Below, piece by piece: positions 15,938-24,309 of a stretch of DNA of 46,132 nucleotides. Source of the stretch: Ralstonia sp. A12 (GTDB taxonomy: Bacteria; Pseudomonadota; Gammaproteobacteria; Burkholderiales; Burkholderiaceae); the NCBI RefSeq assembly GCF_000801955.1, contig NZ_JSZO01000018.1, positions 1-46,132 of the forward strand. Direction: 5' to 3'. A program made the position numbers and the translations under genes. The notes beneath the pieces were generated by a model that was not told the origin of the DNA, ran no database searches, and saw only the letters and a list, made by a program, of their open reading frames with translations. Every line of letters begins with the position of its first letter. Position 1 is the stretch's first letter.

Positions 15938-17103
15938 AGGTTCCTCTCAATCGTTTGGGAGCGCTTGACGGGACGCCCGATCGACCGCGCGTAGAGTTCC
16001 TCGCTCAACAGCCCGCGAGCGACCTGGCCGCGAAGGACGTCGGTTGTCCCATCAGCGATACGCAGCCCGAGCAGGTCCCTGAGCGTCTTTTCCAGACCGG
16101 CGACGACCGAGTAGCCATGCGCGCCATGAACCTGCATTGACCACTGAACGGCTTCGAGGCAAATCTCAACCGCTTCAGCTTTGGCCATTGCGGCATCAAC
16201 ATAGCTGTCGTGGCCACCGTCGATGCGACTGGCGGCTTCATTGATCAAGAGCCATGCCATGTGGAGTCGGGAAGCATGGATTGCGTACTGCTGCTGTAGG
16301 TGGCTGAAGCGGCCGATGGGTGCCCAGAAGGCAGTGCGTCGATGCAGTCGTTCCTTCGCCTTTTCCATCGCAACTTCAGCGGCGCCTGTGGCAGCGGCAG
16401 CCATGGCGCAGCGCCAGTACGTGAAATGCTGCGAGAACAGTGCAAACGCTTGGCCCTCTTCCCCGATCCGCTGTGCGTCGGGGACGAAGACGCGATCCAG
16501 AGTGACGGCTCCCCAGGAGATGCCCTTTAGCCCAAGAGAGGCGATATCTCGGATGGAGATGCCGCGTGCGTTCGTCTCCACAAGGAAGGCAGTCAGGCCC
16601 TGCTTCCACTCTGGGTGTCGGGCAAAGATGATGAAGATGTCGGCTTGCCGAAGACGCGCGACAAAGCTCTTCGCACCGGTGAGCTCGTAGCCACCGGGAA
16701 CGCGTACTGCCGTCGTTTGCAACGCATGCAAGTCGGTACCTGCAGATTCTTCGGTCACGCAGATCGCGAGGAAGCTCTTCGCATTGGCAATCCGATGAAC
16801 GAAGGGCGCAAAGCTATCGCTGTCCGCCGGAAGCGTCAGCATTCTCCCGTGCCCGAGCCCTGGAACGTCTCGCAAATCCAGGCTCAGGCGGCCGAAGGTG
16901 CGGAAGACCGACATCATCTGCATGGTGGTGAGCGGTGAGCCGCCGAATCGCACGGGAAGGTCAATGGCCGCAAGTTGCGGGATGGCGTTGCGCCAGGCGA
17001 TCGGACTGTGGAAGTCTTCCGACTCGTTCAAGGTCTGCGCGACCTCGTTGATCCGGTGAGTGAGTGGTTCGTCGAGCACGTTCTTGAAGCTGTCCTGATG
17101 CAT
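15931..17103 (-). CDS. Acyl-CoA dehydrogenase-like flavoprotein, Glu to Asp at active site
   Basis: This 390-residue protein has the three-part acyl-CoA dehydrogenase fold: an N-terminal helical domain, a middle beta domain with FLAICVTEESAGTD and GYELTGAKSFVA, and a C-terminal helical domain with QVHGAHGYSV. In MCAD-type enzymes the catalytic Glu lies in a YEGT motif; here the equivalent is ADGTTDVLR, so the base is Asp351. That suggests altered chemistry, as in some secondary-metabolism members acting on carrier-bound substrates. It begins the cargo operon with the beta-helix, Nudix and HAD genes. It may oxidise an acyl group before or after transfer, but the pathway is unknown. Confidence 0.87.
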   Translation of the reverse strand: MHQDSFKNVLDEPLTHRINEVAQTLNESEDFHSPIAWRNAIPQLAAIDLPVRFGGSPLTTMQMMSVFRTFGRLSLDLRDVPGLGHGRMLTLPADSDSFAPFVHRIANAKSFLAICVTEESAGTDLHALQTTAVRVPGGYELTGAKSFVARLRQADIFIIFARHPEWKQGLTAFLVETNARGISIRDIASLGLKGISWGAVTLDRVFVPDAQRIGEEGQAFALFSQHFTYWRCAMAAAATGAAEVAMEKAKERLHRRTAFWAPIGRFSHLQQQYAIHASRLHMAWLLINEAASRIDGGHDSYVDAAMAKAEAVEICLEAVQWSMQVHGAHGYSVVAGLEKTLRDLLGLRIADGTTDVLRGQVARGLLSEELYARSIGRPVKRSQTIERNLW

Positions 17104-17198
17104 GTGAAGTTCCAGAAGAGAGAGTGTGTGTGCTTGTCACCCGCGACTGCGCACACCGACCAGGGCGATCGAGAGATTTGCTGGGACACAGCCATCGC

Positions 17199-17615
17199 TC
17201 ATGAGCGATGTGTCACGCAGCGTCCAGTCGGGTGGCCGACCGCGTAGACGGCGCGCATCCGGTGGTCGGTGGTCGCCTCGTCTTGAGGCTTCGTATCGGC
17301 CTGGAATTCCGACGAAGGAACACAGTTGATGTCCGCACGCCTGTACACCGTGTGGCAGATCGGTGCTTCGAGAGCGCTCCCCAAGTCTTCACGGCTCTCA
17401 AGAGGTTGGGCGGTGGCGTCGGCCGAATCGCTGGCGACGTGCGGCTGCAGGATGAGGAGGTGATAGGCCTGGCCCTTGCATTTGTGCGTAGCACTATCGC
17501 TTGAGCGCTCGTCGAGCGAAGGCATGTTGAACGCCGCTGTAGGAGAGGGGGACATGAGCCAGGCTGCTAGCGAGGTAGCGGCCGCCATGGTGCTGAGGGA
17601 TTGAATGGATTTCAT
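17199..17615 (-). CDS. Exported protein sharing a C-terminal domain with its neighbour
   Basis: This is a 138-residue protein with a signal peptide (hydrophobic about 10-28, cleaved after PTAA). The mature part is Ser/Asp/Ala-rich and of unknown function. Its last 50 residues (VYRRADINCVPSSEFQAD, then RMRAVYAVGHPTGRCV) align with the C-terminus of the 133-residue protein encoded 74 bp upstream, including two cysteines and the VGxPTG-RCV ending. The N-terminal half lacks the TcpQ-like portion of that neighbour. It appears to be a diverged tandem paralogue. Location in periplasm or outer membrane is inferred. Confidence 0.65.
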   Translation of the reverse strand: MKSIQSLSTMAAATSLAAWLMSPSPTAAFNMPSLDERSSDSATHKCKGQAYHLLILQPHVASDSADATAQPLESREDLGSALEAPICHTVYRRADINCVPSSEFQADTKPQDEATTDHRMRAVYAVGHPTGRCVTHRS

Positions 17616-17689
17616 GCGTCTCTATGGGGAGGAAGGGAAGATTTGTCGTGCAGGACGCCAACCCCGCTCTGTTGGGTCCCAGAGTAAGG

Positions 17690-18091
17690 CTAGGGGTACG
17701 GCACCACGCAGCGCTTACCGGTAGGGCGGCCGACGACATAAACGAGGCGCACGCGGTCATCGATGATCGCTTCGGCCTGAAATTGCAGCGGCGGAGCGCA
17801 ATAGACGTTGGCACGGTCATACACCGCGCCGCTCACCAGGGCCTGAACAGCCGTGTGAAAGTCTTCATGCACGTCGCGCGCTGGGGCTGCGAAATCGACC
17901 ATGCCGAGAGGGTTCTGTGCCTGCCAGATGACCTCGTAGCCGATGTCAGCCGCCCATTGGCGCAGCGCGATCAATGTCGAGCGGCCGTGGGAGAACGTCA
18001 CGTCGAAGGCCAGCGCCCTCGCAGACCAAACGAAACTGGTTGCAAGGCAGGCAGCGGCCAAGACGGCGCGGGTTGGTTGGCGTGAACGCAT
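17690..18091 (-). CDS. Exported TcpQ-like protein
   Basis: This 133-residue protein has a signal peptide of about 28 residues (cleavage after ARALA). The middle part (STLIALRQWAADIGYEVIWQ, then DFHTAVQALVSGAVYDRANV) resembles the TcpQ/PilL-type STN-like domain found in pilus and secretin-associated proteins. The C-terminus carries CAPPLQFQAE and VYVVGRPTGKRCV, shared with the next gene. ICE-borne TcpQ-like proteins may help with the conjugation surface or DNA uptake; the function here is unproven. It is transcribed toward the paralogue, divergent from traR. Confidence 0.7.
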   Translation of the reverse strand: MRSRQPTRAVLAAACLATSFVWSARALAFDVTFSHGRSTLIALRQWAADIGYEVIWQAQNPLGMVDFAAPARDVHEDFHTAVQALVSGAVYDRANVYCAPPLQFQAEAIIDDRVRLVYVVGRPTGKRCVVPYP

Positions 18092-18357
18092 GCTTTTCCA
18101 TCCGGCGATAGGGAACGTAATCGTTCCGAGGGGACACCAATGCTTAGTCGTCAGGGACGACGCTGACTGAGGTTCTTGAATGGACGAAAGCCTCCCACAA
18201 GAGGCTCTAGGAATTCATCCCGGTTAGGTCTGAATGCGACCGCGCCCGATCTGAATTTCCATTTGATAAAGACCCGCAGATCTGATCGGCTCGGGCGGCA
18301 GCAGGGGCGCGCTGCGATGTGGAATTCAGGCTTTGCTCAGATTCGTCGCAGGATCTT

Positions 18358-18699
18358 TTAAGGCATGGCTACTTGCCGGAATCTGCCCGTGTTCCTCGTC
18401 GTACATCGGCTTTTTGGTGCTTGACGCGCGCTCGCAATGAATGCGGCGCGAAGAGAGAATTCGGCGCGGTGCGGGATTGTGTGTTCCCAGATCGCAATGC
18501 AGTTCCAGATCAGGCGGGACTCGCCCATGCTGCTTCCTTGCAGTGCACGAGTCAGGTCGTCGTAGTGGTTAGCCGCGAGGTTGTCCTTCGAAAGAGGGCG
18601 CTCGCTTTCAAATGCGCATAGGGCCGGCTTTCGCCCGTTTAGAGGAGGTGTGATATGCACAAGAATCGTGACGATCGTCGGCAAATGAAGTGCGTCCAT
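18358..18699 (-). CDS. Small unknown protein divergent from traR
   Basis: I do not recognise this 113-residue protein. It reads MDALHLPTIVTILVHITPPL, then NGRKPALCAFESERPLSKDN, and a segment with LTRALQGSSMGESRLIWNC. The balanced composition looks like a real protein rather than antisense noise. The chosen ATG at 18699 lies 25 bp from the start of traR on the other strand, so the two would share a promoter region. The frame extends further into traR in antisense, where the composition is unnatural. Treat as tentative. Confidence 0.42.
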   Translation of the reverse strand: MDALHLPTIVTILVHITPPLNGRKPALCAFESERPLSKDNLAANHYDDLTRALQGSSMGESRLIWNCIAIWEHTIPHRAEFSLRAAFIASARQAPKSRCTTRNTGRFRQVAMP

Positions 18700-18724
18700 C
18701 CGGATGCCCCACCAGGGAGGACGC

Positions 18725-19696
18725 ATGTGTAGCCAGACAATCAGAGCCAGGATGGAGTTGCGCCATCTGAAGTGTTTCCTGGCCGTTGCCGAAGAACTCC
18801 ATTTCACCCGAGCTGCCGAGCGATTGCACATTGAGCAGTCGCCACTCTCGCGGGCCATCCGGGAGTTGGAAGAAGATCTGGGCGCGAAGCTCTTCCTGCG
18901 CACCACCCGCAGCACACAACTGACTCGGGCCGGCCAAGTCTTTCTGGAACAGGTGCCGCGCATCTTTGCCGCGGTGGAGCAAGCGCGAGAAAGTGTGCAG
19001 GCCATCGCCAATGGCTTTCGCGGTCAGTTGCGTGTCGTCGTGTCAGATTGCAGCGCGCGACTTCATCTAGCAGCTTTGCTCGCGCAGTGGCGGCAGGAAG
19101 AACCTGAGATTGAAGTTCGCCTCTTCGAGGCACCACTGTCACAGCAGGTCAAAGGGCTACAGGATGGTCTGTATGACGTCGGCTTCTCGCTGACCGACGA
19201 AGTCGGCGATGGCATCGTTGGACGCCCGCTTTGGAGCGAGCCTCTCGTGGTTGCGCTCCCCACACGGCATCCGTTGCTTGCCTATAAGCGTATCCCGCTC
19301 GACGCGCTGGTGGATTTCCCATTGGTACTTGGTGATCCCCAAGCATGCGAAGGGCACGCACGCCTGGTAGATCCGCTGCTATGGCGCATGGAGAAGAAGC
19401 CGACACTCGTGGATCGGGTCTCGTCCTTCGACTTGATGATGACGCTGGTCTCTGCTGGCCTTGCCTTGGGTCTCACCGGTGCATCCCATGTCGTGGCGAG
19501 CAAGGAGTCGGGCGTTGTCGCGCGATCGTTGGCCGGGCAGATGCCCATGGTCACGACCTATCTTCTGTACTCGCAAGGGGAATCATCACAGGCGCTGGCT
19601 CGTTTTATCGAACTGGTAGAGGCGATTGAGTCGCCGGCTTGTGACGGCCACGCTGACCATGCCAAGGACTACGTTTCGGAGGACATTGAATCATGA
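18725..19696 (+). CDS. traR: TraR, LysR-family transcriptional regulator
   Basis: This is a LysR regulator of 323 residues from ATG 18725. The winged HTH begins at MELRHLKCFLAVAEELHFTR and continues through the RAIRELEEDLGAKLF recognition region. A two-lobed effector-binding domain follows (LRVVVSDCSARLHLAALLAQ onward). AGGGAGG four bases before 18725 supports that start; ATG 18752 gives the shorter, canonical LysR N-terminus and is the alternative. It sits at the usual traR place just before eexN and traG and probably controls the transfer operon, perhaps in response to a small molecule. Its stop overlaps eexN by 4 bp. Confidence 0.87.
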   Translation: MCSQTIRARMELRHLKCFLAVAEELHFTRAAERLHIEQSPLSRAIRELEEDLGAKLFLRTTRSTQLTRAGQVFLEQVPRIFAAVEQARESVQAIANGFRGQLRVVVSDCSARLHLAALLAQWRQEEPEIEVRLFEAPLSQQVKGLQDGLYDVGFSLTDEVGDGIVGRPLWSEPLVVALPTRHPLLAYKRIPLDALVDFPLVLGDPQACEGHARLVDPLLWRMEKKPTLVDRVSSFDLMMTLVSAGLALGLTGASHVVASKESGVVARSLAGQMPMVTTYLLYSQGESSQALARFIELVEAIESPACDGHADHAKDYVSEDIES

Positions 19697-19941
19697 ACAG
19701 AACTGCATCGATGCTCCTCACCTTGATGTTGGCGGCATGCGGCCCCTCCGGTCCACCGGACACGGTCGAGTCGTTAGTTGCCGATCCGGAGCGACTTTGG
19801 ATGCTGCGCAAGCAATGCAAGCTCGACCGTGCCAAGCTCGGAGATAGCCTCTGCAACCGCGTAGCCGAAGCGATCAATCGGCGCTTCTTGGGCGACGGGA
19901 ATATCCCTTACAACCCTCCGAAAACACCGCCCAAGTTCTGA
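19693..19941 (+). CDS. EexN-like entry-exclusion lipoprotein
   Basis: This 82-residue protein has a lipobox, LMLAAC, with lipidated Cys16 and a short signal peptide. The mature part (ESLVADPERLWMLRKQCKLD, then a second Cys in SLCNRVAEA) matches the EexN family, in which two conserved cysteines flank a helix. EexN lipoproteins reduce transfer of the same element into cells that already carry it. The ATG overlaps the traR stop (ATGA), so the two are co-translated. A strong terminator follows, separating it from traG. Confidence 0.85.
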   Translation: MNRTASMLLTLMLAACGPSGPPDTVESLVADPERLWMLRKQCKLDRAKLGDSLCNRVAEAINRRFLGDGNIPYNPPKTPPKF

Positions 19942-19987
19942 TCGTTGGCCGGTCGCCAGGATTTTTGCTTTTTGAGGCATCTACGCT

Positions 19988-20015
19988 GGGGCACGCTAGG
20001 GCGTGCCCCTTTTTT
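19988..20015 (+). terminator. Intrinsic terminator after eexN
   Basis: GGGGCACGC (19988-19996) and GCGTGCCCC (20001-20009) form a 9-bp stem with a TAGG loop, followed by six Ts. It ends the traR-eexN unit, so traG and the trb genes need their own promoter between 20016 and 20147. Confidence 0.9.
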
Positions 20016-20147
20016 CATCCGTTTCCTGGCGCGCGAATTCTTGCTCTTTCCTCCAGTTTTATCCCGATAACGGTCTTTGACCGGCCCCCGTTTGGCACCC
20101 AACCTCATGTGTGAGGCGCGATGCTGCGCCGATCTCGCGAGGGGTCT

Positions 20148-22172
20148 ATGCAAACGAAGGCGAAAGCAAAGGTGCATGGTCAAGGCGTGCTGCTTGGCCA
20201 GATTGCCGCAGTGTTGGGCATTGTGGTCGCCGGCGTGTGGGGCGCCACACAATGGACCGCTGCTGCTCTTGGGCACCAAGCACGCCTTGGTACGCCATGG
20301 TTTGACCTCTTTGGCACGCCGGTCTACCGCCCATGGAATCTGTTCGAGTGGTGGTTTTTCTACGACGCGTACGCGCCGGGCATCTTTGATGCCGGCGGCG
20401 CTATCGCGGCGGTGAGCGGGCTGTTGGCAGTGGTTGCTGCGATGGGCATGTCGGTATGGCGCTCGCGGCAATCGACAGAAGTAACGACCTACGGCTCGGC
20501 GCGTTGGGCCACGGTCGCCGACGTCAGGAGAGCCGGGTTAACAAAGCCGGCAGGCGTTTTTCTCGGTCTGCACGGCGACCAGTACCTGCGCCACGAAGGG
20601 CCAGAGCACGTTCTGGTCTTTGCACCAACGCGTTCCGGTAAGGGCGTCGGATTGGTCATCCCTACGCTCTTGAGCTGGCCGGCCTCGGCCGTCATTCACG
20701 ACATCAAGGGCGAGAACTGGAGCATCACGGCTGGTTGGCGCTCGCGGTTTTCCCACTGTTTGTTGTTCAACCCCACCGATCCACGATCGGCGGCATACAA
20801 CCCGCTGCTCGAAGTTCGGCGTGGCGCGCATGAAGTGCGTGACGTGCAAAACATCGCCGACATCCTCGTCGACCCCGAGGGGGCGCTGGAGCGTCGCAAC
20901 CACTGGGAGAAGACGAGCCATGTCCTGTTGGTTGGTGCGATCTTGCATGTCCTCTATGTCGGCAAAGACAAGACGCTGCGCGGTGTTGCCAACTTCCTCT
21001 CCGATCCGGCGAGCCCCTTTGAGCTGACACTGCACCGGATGATGACAACGCTGCATCTGGGCGATGGTCCGCATCCGGTGGTCGCCTCGGCTGCACGCGA
21101 GGTGCTGAACAAGAGCGAAAACGAGCGGTCTGGCGTGCTGTCCACCGCGATGAGCTTTCTGGGGCTGTACCGCGACCCCACGGTGGCTGAGGTGACTTCG
21201 CGCTGCGACTGGCGAGTCGCTGACTTGATCTCTGCCGAGCACCCGCTATCGCTGTACCTGGTGGTACCGCCATCGGACATCAGCCGCACGAAACCACTGA
21301 TGCGCCTGATCCTGAATCAGATCGGCCGGCGTCTGACGGAATCGCTTGACGGCAGTGATGGCATCGAACGTCGTCACCGGTTGCTGCTGATGCTTGATGA
21401 GTTTCCGGCACTCGGCCGTCTGGACTTCTTCGAGTCGGCGCTGGCGTACATGGCGGGCTACGGAATTCGTAGCTTCCTGATCGCGCAGTCGCTGAACCAA
21501 ATCGACAAGGCCTACGGTCAGAACCATTCGATCCTCGACAACTGCCACGTTCGGGTGACGTTCTCCACCAATGACGAACGGACTGCCAAGCGTATCTCCG
21601 AGACGTTGGGGACGGCAACAGAACTGCGCGCGCAGCGTAACTACGCAGGTCACCGACTTGCGCCGTGGCTGGGCCATCTGATGGTGTCGCGCCAGGAGAC
21701 GGCCCGGCAGTTGCTGACACCCGGCGAGGTCATGCAGCTTCCGCCTGACGAGGCGGTGGTGATGGTGGGAAGCCATCCTCCGATCCGGGCCAAGAAGCTG
21801 CGCTACTACGCGGACGTGAATTTCAAGCCGTGCGTACTCCAAGCACCAGCACTTGCCGGCGGGCGCTACGCCGATGCACCGCCGGTGCGTCCCGATGACT
21901 GGAGTGGTTTGCCGGGTGTCGCGGCACCGATCAATTTGGCGGTCGTCGTTGCAGCGAACGATGCGCTCACGACTGACGACGGCGATTTGCAGCGGCAGAC
22001 CGAGGTAGCTCCAACGGCGGTGTACAGCTTCGAGCAGCAGACGCCAGTCAACGACCTGGCGTTGCTTGATGACGATGACCAGTCAGTGCTCCGACCTGGC
22101 CGAGGCCATCTGGCCATTCAACACGCGAGCCGAAAGGCCGCTCTCGATCCCGCCAACGGAATCGCACTATGA
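20148..22172 (+). CDS. traG: TraG, type IV coupling protein
   Basis: This 674-residue inner-membrane ATPase has two N-terminal transmembrane segments (about 15-38 and 80-103). The Walker A motif is APTRSGKGVG at about 160-167 and Walker B is LLLMLDEFPALG. TraG-type coupling proteins bring the relaxase-DNA complex to the transfer channel. The ATG at 20148 follows GAGGGG; an in-frame ATG at 20121 also has GAGG upstream. It starts a long plus-strand operon and its TGA overlaps copG by 4 bp. Confidence 0.95.
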   Translation: MQTKAKAKVHGQGVLLGQIAAVLGIVVAGVWGATQWTAAALGHQARLGTPWFDLFGTPVYRPWNLFEWWFFYDAYAPGIFDAGGAIAAVSGLLAVVAAMGMSVWRSRQSTEVTTYGSARWATVADVRRAGLTKPAGVFLGLHGDQYLRHEGPEHVLVFAPTRSGKGVGLVIPTLLSWPASAVIHDIKGENWSITAGWRSRFSHCLLFNPTDPRSAAYNPLLEVRRGAHEVRDVQNIADILVDPEGALERRNHWEKTSHVLLVGAILHVLYVGKDKTLRGVANFLSDPASPFELTLHRMMTTLHLGDGPHPVVASAAREVLNKSENERSGVLSTAMSFLGLYRDPTVAEVTSRCDWRVADLISAEHPLSLYLVVPPSDISRTKPLMRLILNQIGRRLTESLDGSDGIERRHRLLLMLDEFPALGRLDFFESALAYMAGYGIRSFLIAQSLNQIDKAYGQNHSILDNCHVRVTFSTNDERTAKRISETLGTATELRAQRNYAGHRLAPWLGHLMVSRQETARQLLTPGEVMQLPPDEAVVMVGSHPPIRAKKLRYYADVNFKPCVLQAPALAGGRYADAPPVRPDDWSGLPGVAAPINLAVVVAANDALTTDDGDLQRQTEVAPTAVYSFEQQTPVNDLALLDDDDQSVLRPGRGHLAIQHASRKAALDPANGIAL

Positions 22173-22627
22173 GTCGGTACCGCCTGAATCTCTTCATTAC
22201 GCCGGAGCACGCCAAGCGCCTGGACGAATTGGCCACCAAGAAAGATGTGTCCAAGTCCTCCATTGTCGCGGCGGCGCTGGCTTCCTGGTTGTCGCCTGAC
22301 GGCGGTGATCAGCGTGAGGCTGCGACGGCCAAGCGACTCGATCGACTGTCGCGTCAGTTCGAGAAGCTGGAGCGGGATCAGAACATCCTGATCGAAACGC
22401 TGGCGCTCTATGTTCGCTACTACCTGACCGTCAGCACACCCGTACCCGAGGCACATCAGGAAGCGGCGCGGGCGCAGGGCAGGGCGCGTTTCGAGCAGTT
22501 TGTGGAGCAACTGGGTCGCCATCTGCTACGTGGGCGAAGCCTCGTCCGCGACGTGGTGGAGGAACTGCAGCCGGATAACGCACGGCTGGACGACGTGGTA
22601 GCGCAGGCGGAGGAGCGTGTCGTATGA
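22169..22627 (+). CDS. CopG-like ribbon-helix-helix protein
   Basis: This is a 152-residue protein. The first 45 residues (YRLNLFITPEHAKRLDELAT, then KKDVSKSSIVAAALASWL) form a ribbon-helix-helix DNA-binding fold. The remainder is helical, with coiled-coil character, and of unknown role. A CopG-type gene between traG and trbB is standard in Tn4371-family elements and may autoregulate the transfer operon. It overlaps traG and trbB by 4 bp each. Confidence 0.88.
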   Translation: MSRYRLNLFITPEHAKRLDELATKKDVSKSSIVAAALASWLSPDGGDQREAATAKRLDRLSRQFEKLERDQNILIETLALYVRYYLTVSTPVPEAHQEAARAQGRARFEQFVEQLGRHLLRGRSLVRDVVEELQPDNARLDDVVAQAEERVV

Positions 22628-23661
22628 CCGCGCGATCACCGTCCTTCGCTAGCACGTCAGTAGACCGCCGCATTCGCATGCTACGCACCGCGATGGGCCC
22701 ACTGATTGCCGCCGCGCTCGAAGATCCGGACGTGGTGGAAATCATGCTGAACCCCGACGGTACGTTGTGGGTGGATCGGCTCTCCACCGGGCGAGCGCCA
22801 CTGGGTGCGAGCCTCTCAGAGGGGGACGGCGAACGCATCATCCGCCTGGTGGCTGCGCATGTCGGCGCAGAAGTGCATCGCGGGCAGCCTCTGCTGACCG
22901 CTGAACTGCCAGAGACTGGCGAACGCTTTGAGGGCATTCTGCCGCCGGCTGCGCCGGGGCCGGCTTTTGCCTTGCGCAAGCGCGCCGTTGGTGTCATTCC
23001 GCTGGAGCGCTATGTCGCAGAAGGAATGATGAGCACGGCGCAGGCCGATTTCCTACGACGGGCGGTACGTGAGCGGCACAACGTCCTGATCGCTGGCGGC
23101 ACCAGCACCGGCAAAACCACACTGGCCAATGCGTTGCTCGCGGAGATCGCCACAGTCGGCGATCGCGTGCTGGTGCTTGAGGACACAGTGGAGCTCCAAT
23201 GTACGGCGCGCGATCACGTGCCATTACGTACGCGCGCCGGCGTGGTGTCCATGACCGAGCTGGTGCGGTCCTCAATGCGATTGCGCCCTGACCGTGTGGT
23301 CGTCGGCGAAGTCCGCGGAGGCGAGGCCTTGGATCTCGTCAAGGTCTGGGGTACTGGCCATCCGGGTGGGATCGCCACGATTCATGCGGGATCCGCGCAA
23401 GGCGCACTGCTGCGCCTCGAGCAACTGATCCTGGAGGTTGCTCTGACCCCACCACGCGCGCTGATCGCTGAGGCGGTCGATCTCGTGATTCACATCGCCG
23501 GCCGTGGCCGCCGGCGCCGCATTGAAACCATCGCGCGCGTCGTCGGTTTCGACGACGCAGGGTATCACATGGCGGACGCATCGGAAGCGCCGGTTCCAGA
23601 TACGCCGTCTCAGCCCGCCACGGCTATCCGGTCGGCCGACAGCCCCGGGGAGTCGTCATGA
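22624..23661 (+). CDS. trbB: TrbB, VirB11-type secretion ATPase
   Basis: This is a 345-residue cytoplasmic hexameric ATPase of the VirB11/TrbB family. The Walker A motif GGTSTGKT lies at 158-165, an Asp box follows in VLEDTVELQC, RLRPDRVVVGEVRGGEA is the Walker B region, and GHPGGIATIHA is the His box. It powers pilus assembly and substrate transfer at the base of the type IV channel. The last 30 residues are Pro/Ser-rich. It overlaps copG and trbC by 4 bp. Confidence 0.95.
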   Translation: MTARSPSFASTSVDRRIRMLRTAMGPLIAAALEDPDVVEIMLNPDGTLWVDRLSTGRAPLGASLSEGDGERIIRLVAAHVGAEVHRGQPLLTAELPETGERFEGILPPAAPGPAFALRKRAVGVIPLERYVAEGMMSTAQADFLRRAVRERHNVLIAGGTSTGKTTLANALLAEIATVGDRVLVLEDTVELQCTARDHVPLRTRAGVVSMTELVRSSMRLRPDRVVVGEVRGGEALDLVKVWGTGHPGGIATIHAGSAQGALLRLEQLILEVALTPPRALIAEAVDLVIHIAGRGRRRRIETIARVVGFDDAGYHMADASEAPVPDTPSQPATAIRSADSPGESS

Positions 23662-24029
23662 CACCTACCTTCCGTCTTTCTACAAAGCGGGTTTCACGCG
23701 TTGCCCGTCTACGTGCGGTGAGCAGGCTGATCCATCGCGGTTTGCTGTTCGCAGGGCTGGCACTCATGAACGCGGGCACGGCCACTGCCGCCGGCTCTTC
23801 CATGCCATGGGAGCGTCCGTTGCAATCGATCCTGGACTCGGTCCAAGGCCCCGTCGCACGCATCATCGCCGTGATCATCATCATCGCCACCGGTCTCGCG
23901 CTGGCGTTCGGTGACACCTCGGGTGGGTTCCGCAAGCTGCTGCAGATCGTTTTCGGCCTGTCCACCGCCTTCGCGGCTTCCTCGTTCTTCCTGAAGTTCT
24001 TCAGCTTCGCTGGCGGAGCCGTCGTATGA
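23658..24029 (+). CDS. trbC: TrbC, conjugative pilin
   Basis: This 123-residue prepilin has a long basic N-terminus, a signal sequence ending near TATAAGS, and two hydrophobic helices (IIAVIIIIATGLALAFG and a second near the C-terminus, FGLSTAFAASSFFLKFFSF). This is the VirB2/TrbC layout. After signal cleavage it should be processed by TraF (11293). It overlaps trbB and trbD by 4 bp. Confidence 0.92.
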   Translation: MTPTFRLSTKRVSRVARLRAVSRLIHRGLLFAGLALMNAGTATAAGSSMPWERPLQSILDSVQGPVARIIAVIIIIATGLALAFGDTSGGFRKLLQIVFGLSTAFAASSFFLKFFSFAGGAVV

Positions 24030-24295
24030 GCACGAGCGATGACCTGCCAGGCTTCGAGGTGCCGCTACACCGCTCGCTGACCGAACCCATCCTGCTTGGT
24101 GGCGCGCCGCGTACTGTGGCGATCGCCAATGGCACGTTGGCGGCGGCCGTGGGACTGGGGTTGCAGTTGTGGCTGCCCGGCATTGCGCTATGGCTCGTCG
24201 GACACGCACTCGCGGTATGGGGGGCGCGCGTGGATGCACAATTCATGCAGGTGGTCGCTCGGCATATCAAGCACAAGCCGCTGCTGGACGTCTGA
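24026..24295 (+). CDS. trbD: TrbD, VirB3-like membrane protein
   Basis: This is an 89-residue protein with VPLHRSLTEPILLGGAPR at the start, as in VirB3/TrbD, followed by one hydrophobic hairpin (about 33-65) in the inner membrane. VirB3 proteins work with VirB4 at the base of the channel. It overlaps trbC by 4 bp, and trbE starts 14 bp later. Confidence 0.92.
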   Translation: MSTSDDLPGFEVPLHRSLTEPILLGGAPRTVAIANGTLAAAVGLGLQLWLPGIALWLVGHALAVWGARVDAQFMQVVARHIKHKPLLDV

Positions 24296-24309
24296 CAAGG
24301 AGCGCCGCG

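Noticed and set aside
18700-19011. Upstream extension of the small minus-strand gene into traR
   Set aside because: Antisense to the LysR HTH domain, with Arg/Ser-rich unnatural composition.
20011-20018. TTTTTCAT, similar to an 8-bp Tn4371-type att core as I remember it
   Set aside because: It is the T-tract of the eexN terminator in the middle of the transfer region, so it cannot be an element end.
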